From contig JAOAGQ010000039.1 in the NCBI GenBank assembly GCA_026415675.1, positions 1 to 58,688 on the forward strand: a DNA stretch of 58,688 nt. The letters are read 5' to 3'. Positions within the stretch are counted from its first letter, which is position 1. The number at the start of each line of letters is the position of its first letter. Positions 44,479 to 53,091 of this stretch are shown one piece after another. The notes under the pieces were generated by a model. The model did not search any database and was not told the DNA's origin. It was given only the letters and a program-made list of their open reading frames with translations. The position numbers were made by a program, and so were the translations under genes. Source of the stretch: Syntrophorhabdaceae bacterium (GTDB lineage Bacteria > Desulfobacterota > Syntrophorhabdia > Syntrophorhabdales > Syntrophorhabdaceae).

Positions 44479-44499
44479 TGGCCGTAGCCCTGTTCCCAT

Positions 44500-44526
44500 T
44501 TGATTTCTCCCTCTGTTTGTTATAAA
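44500..44526 (+). promoter_or_regulatory. Probable promoter of lpxK-leuA
   Basis: TTGATT (44500-44505) and TATAAA (44521-44526) with a 15-base spacer. A TAAATT alternative at 44523 gives 17 bases. The ATG at 44540 would leave a leader of only a few bases. Confidence 0.35.
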
Positions 44527-44539
44527 TTATCGTTATAGA

Positions 44540-45616
44540 ATGAGAAATGCCATAATTAGGGTATGGAGCGGTGAAGGAAGTTATATATCCTGGCTTTTAT
44601 GGCCACTCCTTTTTCCCCTCTCTCTCATCTATAAAGTCTGCCTAAAGGTGATCGACTTTCTCTACCGAAAGGGCATTAAAGAGGCAAGGGAGGCCCCCAT
44701 ACCTGTTATAAGCGTTGGCAATATAACCCTCGGTGGGACAGGGAAGACCCCTGTTGTAGAGAAACTCTCGTTAAGGCTAAAGGAGATGGGATTTAACCCC
44801 GGGATAATAACGAGGGGATATATGAGGAAGAGAAAGGGAACATTTTCTGTTGATATAGAGAGAGATAGTGCTACCGAGGTCGGTGATGAGGCCTATATGC
44901 TCGCAAAAAAGACGAAGCTCCCTGTCCTTGTGGGCAATGACAAAGGGGAGGCAATCGGTATGGGTATAAGGGAGTTCGATATAGATGTGGCTTTAATAGA
45001 CGATGGTTTCCAGACGAAAAACATAAAAAAGGACATGGAGATACTTATATTAGACGGAGGCAGGCGGGAAAAAAGGCCGGCCCTATTTCCCTTAGGCCCG
45101 TACAGGGAACCTGTTGAGAGGATATGCGATGCCGATGTCCTTATTCTCAAAAATGGTTCTCTTGACGAAACCATAGGTAGATATGCCGATGGGATCCCTG
45201 TCTATCCTATGAGATTTAGACCCCTCTATCTTTACAACATGAAAAGAGAGAGATATGTCCATCATCAGTTTATAAAAAATAGAGCGGTTCTCGCCTTTTC
45301 CGGGTTAGGGAACAACAGGTCTTTTTTTGACCTGTTACGGGATATAGGGGCATTGGTCGTGAAAGAGTTAAGTTTTCCCGACCATCACGATTATAGCGAA
45401 AGGGATCTCCGCCATATCCTGTCGTACAGGGATATAGATTTCATTATAACAACCGAAAAAGATGGGGTTAAGGTTTCAAGGATGGATCTCCCGGAAAATC
45501 TTTTTTGCCTCGCCATTGAGCCCGTTATAGAGAAGGAAGAGGATTTGTTAAAGAATATTACGCAAAAAATAGAGATTACAAAGAGATTATACGATGGAAG
45601 AGGTGGGTATGTCTGA
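44540..45616 (+). CDS. lpxK: Tetraacyldisaccharide 4'-kinase
   Basis: LpxK adds the 4'-phosphate of lipid A at the inner membrane. The 358-residue protein has a hydrophobic N-terminal helix (SWLLWPLLFPLSLIYKV), then PVISVGNITLGGTGKTPVVEKL with the P-loop (65-70), the ITRGYMRK motif, DVALIDDGFQTKNI (DDGFQ signature), the PLGPYREPVER motif and the FPDHHDYSERDL end motif. All are standard. It has no Shine-Dalgarno and a very short predicted leader. Its 3' end overlaps leuA. With the divergent lpxC fusion it forms a lipid A locus. Confidence 0.96.
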   Translation: MRNAIIRVWSGEGSYISWLLWPLLFPLSLIYKVCLKVIDFLYRKGIKEAREAPIPVISVGNITLGGTGKTPVVEKLSLRLKEMGFNPGIITRGYMRKRKGTFSVDIERDSATEVGDEAYMLAKKTKLPVLVGNDKGEAIGMGIREFDIDVALIDDGFQTKNIKKDMEILILDGGRREKRPALFPLGPYREPVERICDADVLILKNGSLDETIGRYADGIPVYPMRFRPLYLYNMKRERYVHHQFIKNRAVLAFSGLGNNRSFFDLLRDIGALVVKELSFPDHHDYSERDLRHILSYRDIDFIITTEKDGVKVSRMDLPENLFCLAIEPVIEKEEDLLKNITQKIEITKRLYDGRGGYV

Positions 45617-47132
45617 TAGAGTTTTGATTTTTGATACAACATTGAGGGATGGTGAACAATCTCCTGGAAACACGATGAACACCCAGGAAAAGATAAGGGT
45701 GGCGAAGCAGCTTGAGGCACTGGGGGTGGATATTATCGAGGCAGGCTTTCCAATCGCCTCTGAAGGTGACTTTGATGCGGTGAGGCAGATAGCAGGAACT
45801 ATTAAGAATAGCGAGGTGGCAGGCCTTGCAAGGGCAAACGATGAGGATATAGACAGGGCATGGGAGGCGATAAAGATCGCGGCAAAACCGAGGATCCATA
45901 CTTTTATATCCACTTCCGACATCCATCTTAAATACCAGTTCAGAAAAACCAAAGAGGAGATACTGAAGATAGCCGTTCGTGCAGTGGAAAGGGCAAAAGG
46001 TTACACCGATAACGTTGAGTTTTCCGCTATGGATGCCACGAGAAGCGACTGGGATTATCTTTGCGCCGTTTTGACGGCGGTGATAGATGCAGGGGCAACT
46101 ACGGTGAACATCCCTGACACCGTTGGATATGCTGTACCCACCGAATTCGGGGAGCTTATACGTTATATAAGGGAACATGTGCCCAATATCTCGAAGGCCA
46201 TAATAAGTGTCCACTGTCACAATGATTTGGGTCTTGCTGTCGCCAACTCGATTGCGGCTATACAGAACGGGGCCCGACAGGTGGAGTGTACCATAAACGG
46301 GATAGGCGAAAGGGCGGGGAATGCATCCCTCGAAGAGATAGCGATGATTTTAAAGACGAGAAAAAGCATTTTCAATGTCGATACCCGCATTGTAACGGAG
46401 AAGATATACCCCACAAGCAGACTGATAACCGCGATTACAGGGGTCTCGGTACAGCCTAACAAGGCGATCGTAGGGGCGAATGCCTTTGCCCATGAGTCGG
46501 GCATACATCAAGACGGTCTCCTGAAGGCAAAGCTCACCTATGAGATCATGACCCCGGAATCGGTGGGGATCCCGAAGAGCTCCCTGATCCTCGGTAAACA
46601 CTCGGGAAGACATGCGTTCAGAGACAGAATAGAGGCCCTGGGATACTCGTTGACGGAAAAAGAGTTGAACCAGGCGTTCAAGAGGTTCAAGGCCCTCTCG
46701 GATATGAAGAAAAACATATACGATGAGGATATAGAGATGATCATCATGGATGAAATCTACAGGATCCCCGAAAGGATAAAACTATTGTATCTCACCGTGA
46801 ATTGTGGCAATGTAATAGTCCCGACGGCAACGGTTAAGCTCGATATAGACGGTAACGTATTGCAGGATGTGGGGGTAGGGGATGGTCCTGTAGATGCTAC
46901 CTACAAAACCATAAAAAGGATGGTAAAGACAAGCAGTAAGTTACTCAAATTCTCTGTCAATTCCATCACAAAGGATATGGACGCCCAGGGAGAGGTCTTT
47001 GTTAAACTCGAAGAGAAAGGCCTTGTGGCGATAGGCAAGGGGGCCGATACGGATATCATAGTGGCAAGCGCAAAGGCTTACATCAACGCCATAAACAGGC
47101 TTGAATATATGAAGGCAAAGAAAGAAAGTTGA
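45609..47132 (+). CDS. leuA: 2-isopropylmalate synthase
   Basis: LeuA condenses acetyl-CoA and 2-oxoisovalerate, the first step of leucine synthesis. The catalytic TIM barrel begins FDTTLRDGEQSPGNTMNT and includes VHCHNDLGLAVANS and the ESGIHQDGLLK metal/substrate motifs. The C-terminal LeuA dimer domain (about 380-505), which binds leucine for feedback inhibition, is present with the VGDGPVDATYKTI segment. ATG 45609 has aagaggtggg as Shine-Dalgarno and an 8-base overlap with lpxK; an ATG at 45594 is an alternative that would add five residues. Confidence 0.97.
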   Translation: MSDRVLIFDTTLRDGEQSPGNTMNTQEKIRVAKQLEALGVDIIEAGFPIASEGDFDAVRQIAGTIKNSEVAGLARANDEDIDRAWEAIKIAAKPRIHTFISTSDIHLKYQFRKTKEEILKIAVRAVERAKGYTDNVEFSAMDATRSDWDYLCAVLTAVIDAGATTVNIPDTVGYAVPTEFGELIRYIREHVPNISKAIISVHCHNDLGLAVANSIAAIQNGARQVECTINGIGERAGNASLEEIAMILKTRKSIFNVDTRIVTEKIYPTSRLITAITGVSVQPNKAIVGANAFAHESGIHQDGLLKAKLTYEIMTPESVGIPKSSLILGKHSGRHAFRDRIEALGYSLTEKELNQAFKRFKALSDMKKNIYDEDIEMIIMDEIYRIPERIKLLYLTVNCGNVIVPTATVKLDIDGNVLQDVGVGDGPVDATYKTIKRMVKTSSKLLKFSVNSITKDMDAQGEVFVKLEEKGLVAIGKGADTDIIVASAKAYINAINRLEYMKAKKES

Positions 47133-47144
47133 GGGGAGATGAGT

Positions 47145-48407
47145 ATGGGAATGACGATAACAGAAAAGATACTTGCTTACCATAGTGACAGGGACGTAGT
47201 AGAACCGGGGGAGATTATAGAGGCGAGGATAGACCTCGCCCTCGCAAATGATATCACCGCCCCTTTATCCCTTGAAGAGTTTGAAAAGGTCGGGGCAAAA
47301 AAGGTGTTTGATACAGAAAAGGTGGCCTTTGTCCTCGACCATTTTACCCCCAATAAGGATATACTCTCCGCACATAACTGTAAGAAAATAAGGGAGTTTT
47401 CGAAGAAGTATGGTATTAAGAACTTCTTCGAAGGGGGTAGGTGCGGTATAGAGCATGCCCTTATACCGGAGGAAGGTCTCGTCTTACCGGGGGATGTGGT
47501 TATAGGGGCGGATAGCCATACCTGTACCTACGGGGCCCTTGGGGCTTTTGCAACAGGGATGGGGAGTACCGACATCACCTATGGTATGGTCACGGGGAAG
47601 ATATGGCTTAAGGTGCCTGAGAGTATAAAGTTTGTCTGTTATGGAAAATGGCAGAGATGGGTTACAGGGAAGGACCTGATCCTCCATATAATAGGCATGA
47701 TAGGGGTAGATGGTGCCCTTTACGGGGCAATGGAATTTGATGGAGAGGCAATATCGGATCTGTCGATGGATTCCCGTTTTACCGTGGCAAATATGGCGAT
47801 AGAGGCCGGAGGAAAAAACGGTATCTTTAAGGTAGATGAGAAAACCCTCGAATACATAAAGGGAAGAAGCAAGAGACCTTATAGGGTCTTCGAGAGTGAT
47901 CCGGATGGTAGATACAAAGAGGCATACGAGATAGACGCATCAAAGATTGGTTTAAACGTCGCCTGCCCTTCTCTGCCATCGAATGTAAAACCCGTTGAAG
48001 CATTGAAAGGGGTGGAGATAGACCAGGCGGTCATAGGTTCCTGCACAAACGGGAGAATGGAAGACTTAGAAATCGCAGCCCGTATACTTAAAGGTAAAAA
48101 GGTGGCGGATGGGGTACGGTGCATAATCATCCCTGCCACCCCAAAGATCTATAGGGAGGCATTAACAAGGGGCTTTTTTGAGATATTTCTCGATGCGGGC
48201 TGTATCATCTCTCCTCCAACATGCGGTCCCTGTCTGGGAGGCCATATGGGGGTACTGGCAAAGGGAGAGAAGGCGATCGCCACAACGAACAGAAACTTCA
48301 TAGGGAGGATGGGACATCCCGAAAGCGAGGTCTATCTATCCGGGGCTTCTGTCGCCGCTGCAAGCGCTATCAAGGGCACAATATCCCACCCCGAAGAAGT
48401 CTTATAA
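47145..48407 (+). CDS. leuC: 3-isopropylmalate dehydratase large subunit
   Basis: LeuC with LeuD isomerises 2- to 3-isopropylmalate. The 4Fe-4S ligands are the Cys residues in VIGSCTNGR and in [38 protein letters not shown] and [17 protein letters not shown] are further aconitase-family motifs. At about 420 residues it is the shorter LeuC/HacA type common in anaerobes and archaea. ATG 47145 has the better distance from the gagggg Shine-Dalgarno; ATG 47139 is possible. It is followed by leuD after 16 bases. Confidence 0.97.
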   Translation: MGMTITEKILAYHSDRDVVEPGEIIEARIDLALANDITAPLSLEEFEKVGAKKVFDTEKVAFVLDHFTPNKDILSAHNCKKIREFSKKYGIKNFFEGGRCGIEHALIPEEGLVLPGDVVIGADSHTCTYGALGAFATGMGSTDITYGMVTGKIWLKVPESIKFVCYGKWQRWVTGKDLILHIIGMIGVDGALYGAMEFDGEAISDLSMDSRFTVANMAIEAGGKNGIFKVDEKTLEYIKGRSKRPYRVFESDPDGRYKEAYEIDASKIGLNVACPSLPSNVKPVEALKGVEIDQAVIGSCTNGRMEDLEIAARILKGKKVADGVRCIIIPATPKIYREALTRGFFEIFLDAGCIISPPTCGPCLGGHMGVLAKGEKAIATTNRNFIGRMGHPESEVYLSGASVAAASAIKGTISHPEEVL

Positions 48408-48423
48408 AAGTTAAGGAGTCGAC

Positions 48424-48909
48424 ATGGAATTAAAAGGAAGGATATGGAAATTCGGTGACAACATAGACACAGACATCATAATCCCTGCAAGGTATCTCTC
48501 CCTGACGGATCCCAAGGCATTAGGGGAACACTGTATGGAACCGATTGCCCCGAACTTTCACAAAGACGCAAAGCCCGGGGACATAATCGTGGCCGGGTCA
48601 AATTTTGGTTGTGGTTCTTCCAGGGAACACGCCCCTATAGCGATCTTGGCCCTCGGTATACCCCTTGTGATTGCAAAGAGTTTTGCCCGGATATTTTACA
48701 GGAATGCCTTTAACAAAGGGCTTGCCCTCCTTGAGGCGGATATCTTTGACGATGTAAAAGAGGGGGAGACGATAGAGGTGGATATCTCTTCGGGGACGAT
48801 TAAGCTCGGCACAAAAGTGGTGAAGGCAAAACCCATACCCCCTTTTATGGAAGAGCTCATCGAAGCCGGGGGTCTTATAAACTATCTCAAGAAAAAACTG
48901 GAGGAATAG
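48424..48909 (+). CDS. leuD: 3-isopropylmalate dehydratase small subunit
   Basis: The 161-residue swivel-domain subunit has the motifs [16 protein letters not shown] and [17 protein letters not shown], the latter contacting the substrate, and [13 protein letters not shown] near the end. Its short length matches the short LeuC upstream. The next gene, asd, starts 3 bases after its stop. In related genomes leuB usually stands between them and here it does not. Confidence 0.97.
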   Translation: MELKGRIWKFGDNIDTDIIIPARYLSLTDPKALGEHCMEPIAPNFHKDAKPGDIIVAGSNFGCGSSREHAPIAILALGIPLVIAKSFARIFYRNAFNKGLALLEADIFDDVKEGETIEVDISSGTIKLGTKVVKAKPIPPFMEELIEAGGLINYLKKKLEE

Positions 48910-48912
48910 GAG

Positions 48913-49929
48913 ATGAAGACGTACAATGTAGCCGTTGTTGGCGCAACAGGCGCCGTTGGAAACGAAATGGTGGCGATCCTTGAACAGAGGAAGTTCCCGG
49001 TAAATAAGCTCACATTGCTCGCCTCGGCAAGGAGTATTGGAAAGACCTTAACTTTCAGAGGGGAAGAGATACCTGTAGATGAACTGAAGGAAGACTCTTT
49101 CAAAGGTATAGATATCGGTCTTTTTTCCCCAGGAGGGGCGGTGAGCCTCAAATACGCCCCTATAGCTGCAGCAGCAGGTTGCGTTGTGATCGATAACACA
49201 AGTGCCTTCAGGATGGAGCCCGATATCCCCCTTGTTGTACCCGAGGTAAACCCCCATGCTATAAAGGACTATAAAAACAGGGGTATCATAGCAAATCCAA
49301 ACTGCTCTACCATTCAGATGGTCGTTGTCTTGAAACCATTACACGATGCGGCAAAAATAAAGAGGGTTGTGGTCTCCACCTATCAATCCGTGTCAGGAAC
49401 AGGGAAAAAGGCGATCTTTGAACTCGAACAGCAGGTCCTCGCCATATATAACAATAAACCTGTAGAGAAAAACGTATATCCCCACCAGATAGCATTCAAC
49501 TGCCTGCCCCATATAGACGCATTTCTCGAGAACGGCTACACAAAGGAAGAGATGAAGATGGTAAATGAGACGAAGAAGATCATGGAAGATAATACCATTC
49601 AGGTCACCGCCACCACGGTGAGGGTCCCTGTCTTCTATGGCCACTCCGAGTCTGTAAACGTTGAGTTTGAAAGAGAGATTACCCCCGAGATGGCAAGAAA
49701 AATCTTGAGCAAGGCAAAAGGCGTCAAAGTCGTTGATGACCCCTCAAAGAACAAGTATCCCCTTGCGATCAATGCAGCAGGAAAGGATGACACCTTTGTA
49801 GGGAGAATAAGAAGGGACGATACCGTTCCCCATGGCTTGAATATGTGGATTGTGGCGGATAACATCAGGAAAGGGGCTGCCCTGAATGCGGTGCAGATTG
49901 CGGAACTGCTCGTAGAGAAATATCTCTAA
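48913..49929 (+). CDS. asd: Aspartate-semialdehyde dehydrogenase
   Basis: Asd reduces aspartyl phosphate to the semialdehyde, the branch point to lysine, methionine, threonine and diaminopimelate. The N-terminal NADP site is VAVVGATGAVGNEMV and the catalytic Cys is in IIANPNCSTIQMV. PVFYGHSESVNVEF and GLNMWIVADNIRKGAALNAVQIAE are standard. The 338-residue length is typical of the bacterial type. A clear aggag Shine-Dalgarno is in the end of leuD. This is the end of the leu operon. Confidence 0.97.
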   Translation: MKTYNVAVVGATGAVGNEMVAILEQRKFPVNKLTLLASARSIGKTLTFRGEEIPVDELKEDSFKGIDIGLFSPGGAVSLKYAPIAAAAGCVVIDNTSAFRMEPDIPLVVPEVNPHAIKDYKNRGIIANPNCSTIQMVVVLKPLHDAAKIKRVVVSTYQSVSGTGKKAIFELEQQVLAIYNNKPVEKNVYPHQIAFNCLPHIDAFLENGYTKEEMKMVNETKKIMEDNTIQVTATTVRVPVFYGHSESVNVEFEREITPEMARKILSKAKGVKVVDDPSKNKYPLAINAAGKDDTFVGRIRRDDTVPHGLNMWIVADNIRKGAALNAVQIAELLVEKYL

Positions 49930-49987
49930 AGAGCATAGATGTTCTCCCAGGGATAGTAAGTGATATTTTATTGGGTGGCTGTGAAAA

Positions 49988-50197
49988 GTGAAAAAGGGTA
50001 TCAACAGTAAAAAACATGTATCGATTACAGATTTCTGCGATCTGCTCTGTAAGTACGCAAGACTTCCAAAGGATTCGGCAGTGGACGGGTCGGGGAGTTG
50101 CAGGACTTTCCTGGCCCTCTACTGTGACTTAAAAAAGAAGCTCGTCCATAAGAATATGCCCTGTACTTCAAAGGAGATGGAAGGTAAGAGGGGATGA
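49988..50197 (+). CDS. Small Cys-containing hypothetical protein, 69 aa
   Basis: I do not recognise the family. The frame starts with GTG 49988 and codes for a basic protein with five Cys: two near residues 17-21 (FCDLLCKYARLPKD), two in the middle (SGSCRTFLALYCDLKK) and one near the end (MPCTSKE). The even spacing suggests a metal or iron-sulfur site. It lies 58 bases after asd and 30 bases before lemA, and codon use looks like its neighbours. It could be a real small gene with moderate probability. Confidence 0.5.
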   Translation: MKKGINSKKHVSITDFCDLLCKYARLPKDSAVDGSGSCRTFLALYCDLKKKLVHKNMPCTSKEMEGKRG

Positions 50198-50227
50198 TTT
50201 AAAGATTACTTTCGAAGAGGAGGAGAG

Positions 50228-50812
50228 ATGAAAAGGATATTACCCTCTGTTTTTGTGCTTACTTTTATAATCCTCGTTTCCGGCTGCGGGTATAACACGA
50301 TGCAGATGAAAGAGGAGGCGGTCTTTGCGGCATGGGCAGATGTAGAGGCGGCATACCAGAGGAGGAACGACCTGATCCCCAATCTCGTAGAAGTTGTAAA
50401 GGGTTATGCGAAACACGAAGCGGAGACCTTAAAGGCCGTTGTTGAGGCGAGATCAAAGGTGGGAAGCATACAGATCTCGAAGGATATGATAGGAGACGCC
50501 AAGGCGATGAGCCAGTTTCAGGCAGCCCAAAGTGAGTTGCAGTCCGCTTTATCCAGGCTCATGGTCGTGGTGGAACGATACCCTGACCTAAAGGCAAGCC
50601 AGAATTTTAGAGACCTCCAGCACCAGCTCGAAGGTACCGAAAACAGAATAAATGTGGCCCGAACAAGGTACAACAAGGCTGTTCAGGAATTCAATACATC
50701 GATAAGGATTTTCCCCAATAACATCACAAATAGACTCCTACTCAATCTCAAACCTAAAGAACCCTTCAAGGCAGAACCAGGGGCAGAGAAGGCCCCCCAG
50801 GTGAAATTTTGA
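50228..50812 (+). CDS. lemA: LemA family lipoprotein
   Basis: The 194-residue LemA has the signature [22 protein letters not shown] followed by [21 protein letters not shown], and the [24 protein letters not shown] region, forming a long helical bundle outside the cytoplasm. A lipobox, FIILVSGC (C20), marks it as a lipoprotein. LemA proteins are commonly found with TPM-domain proteins, as here. Their molecular role is unknown. It has a strong gaggaggagag Shine-Dalgarno. Confidence 0.95.
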   Translation: MKRILPSVFVLTFIILVSGCGYNTMQMKEEAVFAAWADVEAAYQRRNDLIPNLVEVVKGYAKHEAETLKAVVEARSKVGSIQISKDMIGDAKAMSQFQAAQSELQSALSRLMVVVERYPDLKASQNFRDLQHQLEGTENRINVARTRYNKAVQEFNTSIRIFPNNITNRLLLNLKPKEPFKAEPGAEKAPQVKF

Positions 50813-50868
50813 TGTAAAAGCCGGGGTAGAACCATTAAAAATGGCCCAGGCTATGAAAAATAGGTGAA

Positions 50869-51756
50869 ATGAGAACAATACCAAAAAAGGCCTTCCCTTT
50901 TTTTCTTTTTCTCCTCCTCTTTTCTTTAGAGTCTGCATTGTCACTTGAAGTACCGCCATTGAAAGGCTATGTGAACGACTATGCAAACATGATATCCCCG
51001 AGGGTCAGGGCAAAACTCGAGGGGGAACTCAGGGAATTTGAACGCACCGATTCTACTCAATTCGTTATACTCACCATACCGTCCTTAATGGGGGAAGCCC
51101 TCGAAGACTATTCCATGAAGGTGGCAGAGACGTGGAAGATAGGACAAAAGGGTAAGGACAACGGGATCATCCTCCTCGTCGCAAATAAGGAGAGAAAGAT
51201 CCGGATAGAGGTAGGTAGGGGACTTGAAGGAAGACTTACGGATCTCGCTGCGGGGAGGGTCATAGACCTCGTTATGAAGCCGATGTTCAAGAGAGGGGAT
51301 TTCGATGGGGGCTTTACCGCAGGGGTACATGCGTTAGTCGATATTACAAGAGGCGAATATAAAGCAGATGCAAAAGGGGTTAGAAAGAAGACATCCGTCT
51401 CCTCTTATCTGACAACCCTCTTCTTTGCTGGGGTTTTGCTCCTCTTCATCGGAACCATCTCAAAATTTTTAGGAGCCGTAATGGGTGCGATTGGGCTCCC
51501 ATCAATATTCTATCTCCTTTTTGCCCCTTCCCTTTTTGTGCTTATCGTTTTAGGATTACTCGGTTTATTGATGGGGATATTTCTCCCCCTCATCTTTTCA
51601 GGGGGTACAGGTTATGGGAGAGGGGGAAATGGAGGTTGGTTCGGTGGTTTTGGAGGGGGATGGCATACAGGTTTTGGAGGAGGGGGGGATTCCTTCGGCA
51701 CATTCGGTGGTGGTGGAGGGGACTTTGGGGGAGGCGGGGCCTCAGGAGAATGGTGA
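50869..51756 (+). CDS. TPM-domain protein with Gly-rich C-terminus (YgcG-like)
   Basis: A signal peptide (about 1-23) leads to a TPM domain (about 25-150) with LKGYVNDYANMISPRVRAKLE, TIPSLMGEALEDYSMKVAETWKIGQKGKDNGIILL, and IEVGRGLEGRLTD. Two membrane helices follow (about 178-240). The last 50 residues are almost entirely Gly with Phe, Trp and Ser, probably a flexible extracytoplasmic or cytoplasmic tail. TPM proteins are linked to photosystem repair in plants and to LemA in bacteria; a phosphatase activity has been reported for some. It is in a lemA-tpm-tpm group. Confidence 0.93.
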   Translation: MRTIPKKAFPFFLFLLLFSLESALSLEVPPLKGYVNDYANMISPRVRAKLEGELREFERTDSTQFVILTIPSLMGEALEDYSMKVAETWKIGQKGKDNGIILLVANKERKIRIEVGRGLEGRLTDLAAGRVIDLVMKPMFKRGDFDGGFTAGVHALVDITRGEYKADAKGVRKKTSVSSYLTTLFFAGVLLLFIGTISKFLGAVMGAIGLPSIFYLLFAPSLFVLIVLGLLGLLMGIFLPLIFSGGTGYGRGGNGGWFGGFGGGWHTGFGGGGDSFGTFGGGGGDFGGGGASGEW

Positions 51757-52454
51757 TGAAAAAGTATAATCCCAGGGCAAAGAATTTTTTTACAGAGGAC
51801 GAAAAAAAGAGGATAGAGAAGGCTATCATAGAGGCGGAATCTAAGACCATAGGTGAAATTGCAATAGTTATGGTGGATAAAAGCGATGATTATCTCGAGG
51901 GGGATTTTTTAGGAGCCACCCTTTTCTCCGCCATTTTTTCCCTTGTGTTAACAGAAACCGTTTTTCACTGGGCACACCCTTTGATTGAGGATTTCTTCCA
52001 TGACCCGTTATGGTTTTTTATCCCTTTTGCGATTTTATTCTTCTATCCCATAAGGCTGATCCTGAGAGGGGTGCCCCAACTGAAAAAACCTTTTGTCAGT
52101 AAAAAACGTATGCTTACCGCAGTGAAAAAGACGGCTCTAATCTCTTTTTATGGAAAGGGCCTATATAAGACAAAAGGTCAGACAGGGGTTCTCATATTCC
52201 TATCTCTTTTTGAACATATGGTGTGGGTTATGGCAGACAGGGGCATATACGAAAAGATAAGTCAAAGTAAGTTAAATGAAATCGCCCTTTCGATCTCAAA
52301 AGGGATAAAAGAGAAGAGGGCCTGCGATGCCCTGTGCCAAGCGATTTTTGAAACAGGGGAGCTACTCTCAAGACATTTTCCTATTGAAAAAGGGGATGAG
52401 AACGAGATTCCTAACAGGATCTTTTTTGATTCAATGGACGGTCCCGTGGATTAA
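51756..52454 (+). CDS. Second TPM-domain membrane protein, 232 aa
   Basis: The start ATG 51756 overlaps the previous stop by one base and has aggag seven bases upstream; the longer open frame reaching back to 51636 is only a shadow of the Gly-rich region. The protein begins with a cytoplasmic TPM half (FFTEDEKKRIEKAIIEAESKTIGEIAIVMVDKSDDY), has two membrane helices (about 48-105), and ends with the second TPM half (GVLIFLSLFEHMVWVMADRGI and ISKGIKEKRACDALCQAI). This split layout is that of the YgcG-partner TPM proteins. Likely envelope function with LemA. Confidence 0.9.
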   Translation: MKKYNPRAKNFFTEDEKKRIEKAIIEAESKTIGEIAIVMVDKSDDYLEGDFLGATLFSAIFSLVLTETVFHWAHPLIEDFFHDPLWFFIPFAILFFYPIRLILRGVPQLKKPFVSKKRMLTAVKKTALISFYGKGLYKTKGQTGVLIFLSLFEHMVWVMADRGIYEKISQSKLNEIALSISKGIKEKRACDALCQAIFETGELLSRHFPIEKGDENEIPNRIFFDSMDGPVD

Positions 52455-52474
52455 ATATCATTGGGCCCATCCAT

Positions 52475-52996
52475 TTATTTTGTTCCGTCGTATGCCTTGA
52501 TCATTTTCTCCGTAATATCAAGTGGTTCTGCAAGATATGCCACCCCTGCGAGGGATCTCTCGAATACGATGGAAAGGCCTTCCCTTTCAGCTATTGAACG
52601 TACAACATCGTTTATCTCCTTAAACGCTTTTAAGGTCAACTCCCTGTCTATCTTTGAAATCTCAAGGTCGATATCCTCTCTTAGCCTCTTTAATTCCTTT
52701 AACTCGTTTGCTATCCTCTCCTGTTGTCTGATCGCCTCCTCCTGGCTTATCCTGTCCCTGTCCTTCTTCAACTTTTCTTCGAGGGCATTGACGCCATCCT
52801 GTTTCTGTTTTAAGAGTATCCTTTTCGCATTCATCTCTTGTTCAAGGGAGGCTCTGTAAGACTGTATCTTCCTCGATTCCCTCATCACCCTCTGCATATC
52901 GAATACCCCAATCTTTTGGGTCTGGGCATTTATATCCGGTACTGTTGAGAATACAAAAAGTATAACCAGGGCAAATAGAAAAGATATTTTTCCCAT
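52475..52996 (-). CDS. OmpH/Skp-family periplasmic chaperone
   Basis: The 173-residue precursor has a signal peptide (GKISFLFALVILFVFSTVPDINA, cleavage near DINA-Q) and a long helical hairpin rich in Glu, Lys and Arg, with the family start KIGVFDMQRVMRESRKIQSY and end SIVFERSLAGVAYLAEPLDITEKMIKAYD. Skp-like proteins hold unfolded outer-membrane proteins. ATG 52996 with the strong aaaggaggt Shine-Dalgarno is the start; the promoter at 53019-53047 excludes the longer open frame. It is usually found near bamA and lpxD, but here it stands alone. Confidence 0.92.
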   Translation of the reverse strand: MGKISFLFALVILFVFSTVPDINAQTQKIGVFDMQRVMRESRKIQSYRASLEQEMNAKRILLKQKQDGVNALEEKLKKDRDRISQEEAIRQQERIANELKELKRLREDIDLEISKIDRELTLKAFKEINDVVRSIAEREGLSIVFERSLAGVAYLAEPLDITEKMIKAYDGTK

Positions 52997-53018
52997 ATTG
53001 CACACCTCCTTTTTTTGT

Positions 53019-53047
53019 TTTATACACCATCTTTGGTAAAATTGCAA
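53019..53047 (-). promoter_or_regulatory. Promoter of the OmpH/Skp gene
   Basis: On the minus strand TTGCAA (53042-53047), 17 bases, TATAAA (53019-53024). The expected transcription start near 53012 leaves a leader with aaaggaggt. Confidence 0.55.
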
Positions 53048-53060
53048 AATGAGCTTTTTC

Positions 53061-53087
53061 TTGATTAAAAGCAGGAGATGGCATAAT
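53061..53087 (+). promoter_or_regulatory. Probable promoter of the DUF763 gene (leaderless)
   Basis: TTGATT (53061-53066), 15 bases, CATAAT (53082-53087); a TAATTT reading gives 17. ATG 53092 lies four bases downstream and ATG 53101 is the next in-frame start. Confidence 0.35.
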
Positions 53088-53091
53088 TTTT

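Noticed and set aside
51600-51745. GGN-rich repetitive stretch, possibly a minisatellite or CRISPR-like repeat
   Set aside because: It is in frame with the first TPM gene and codes for its Gly-rich tail; units are irregular.
51636-51755. Arg/Trp-rich N-terminal extension of the second TPM gene
   Set aside because: It is the Gly-rich coding region of the first TPM gene read in another frame; ATG 51756 has a proper Shine-Dalgarno.
53048-53091. Longer N-terminus for the Skp/OmpH protein starting at 53047
   Set aside because: The promoter at 53019-53047 lies over that start, and ATG 52996 has aaaggaggt and begins a signal peptide.
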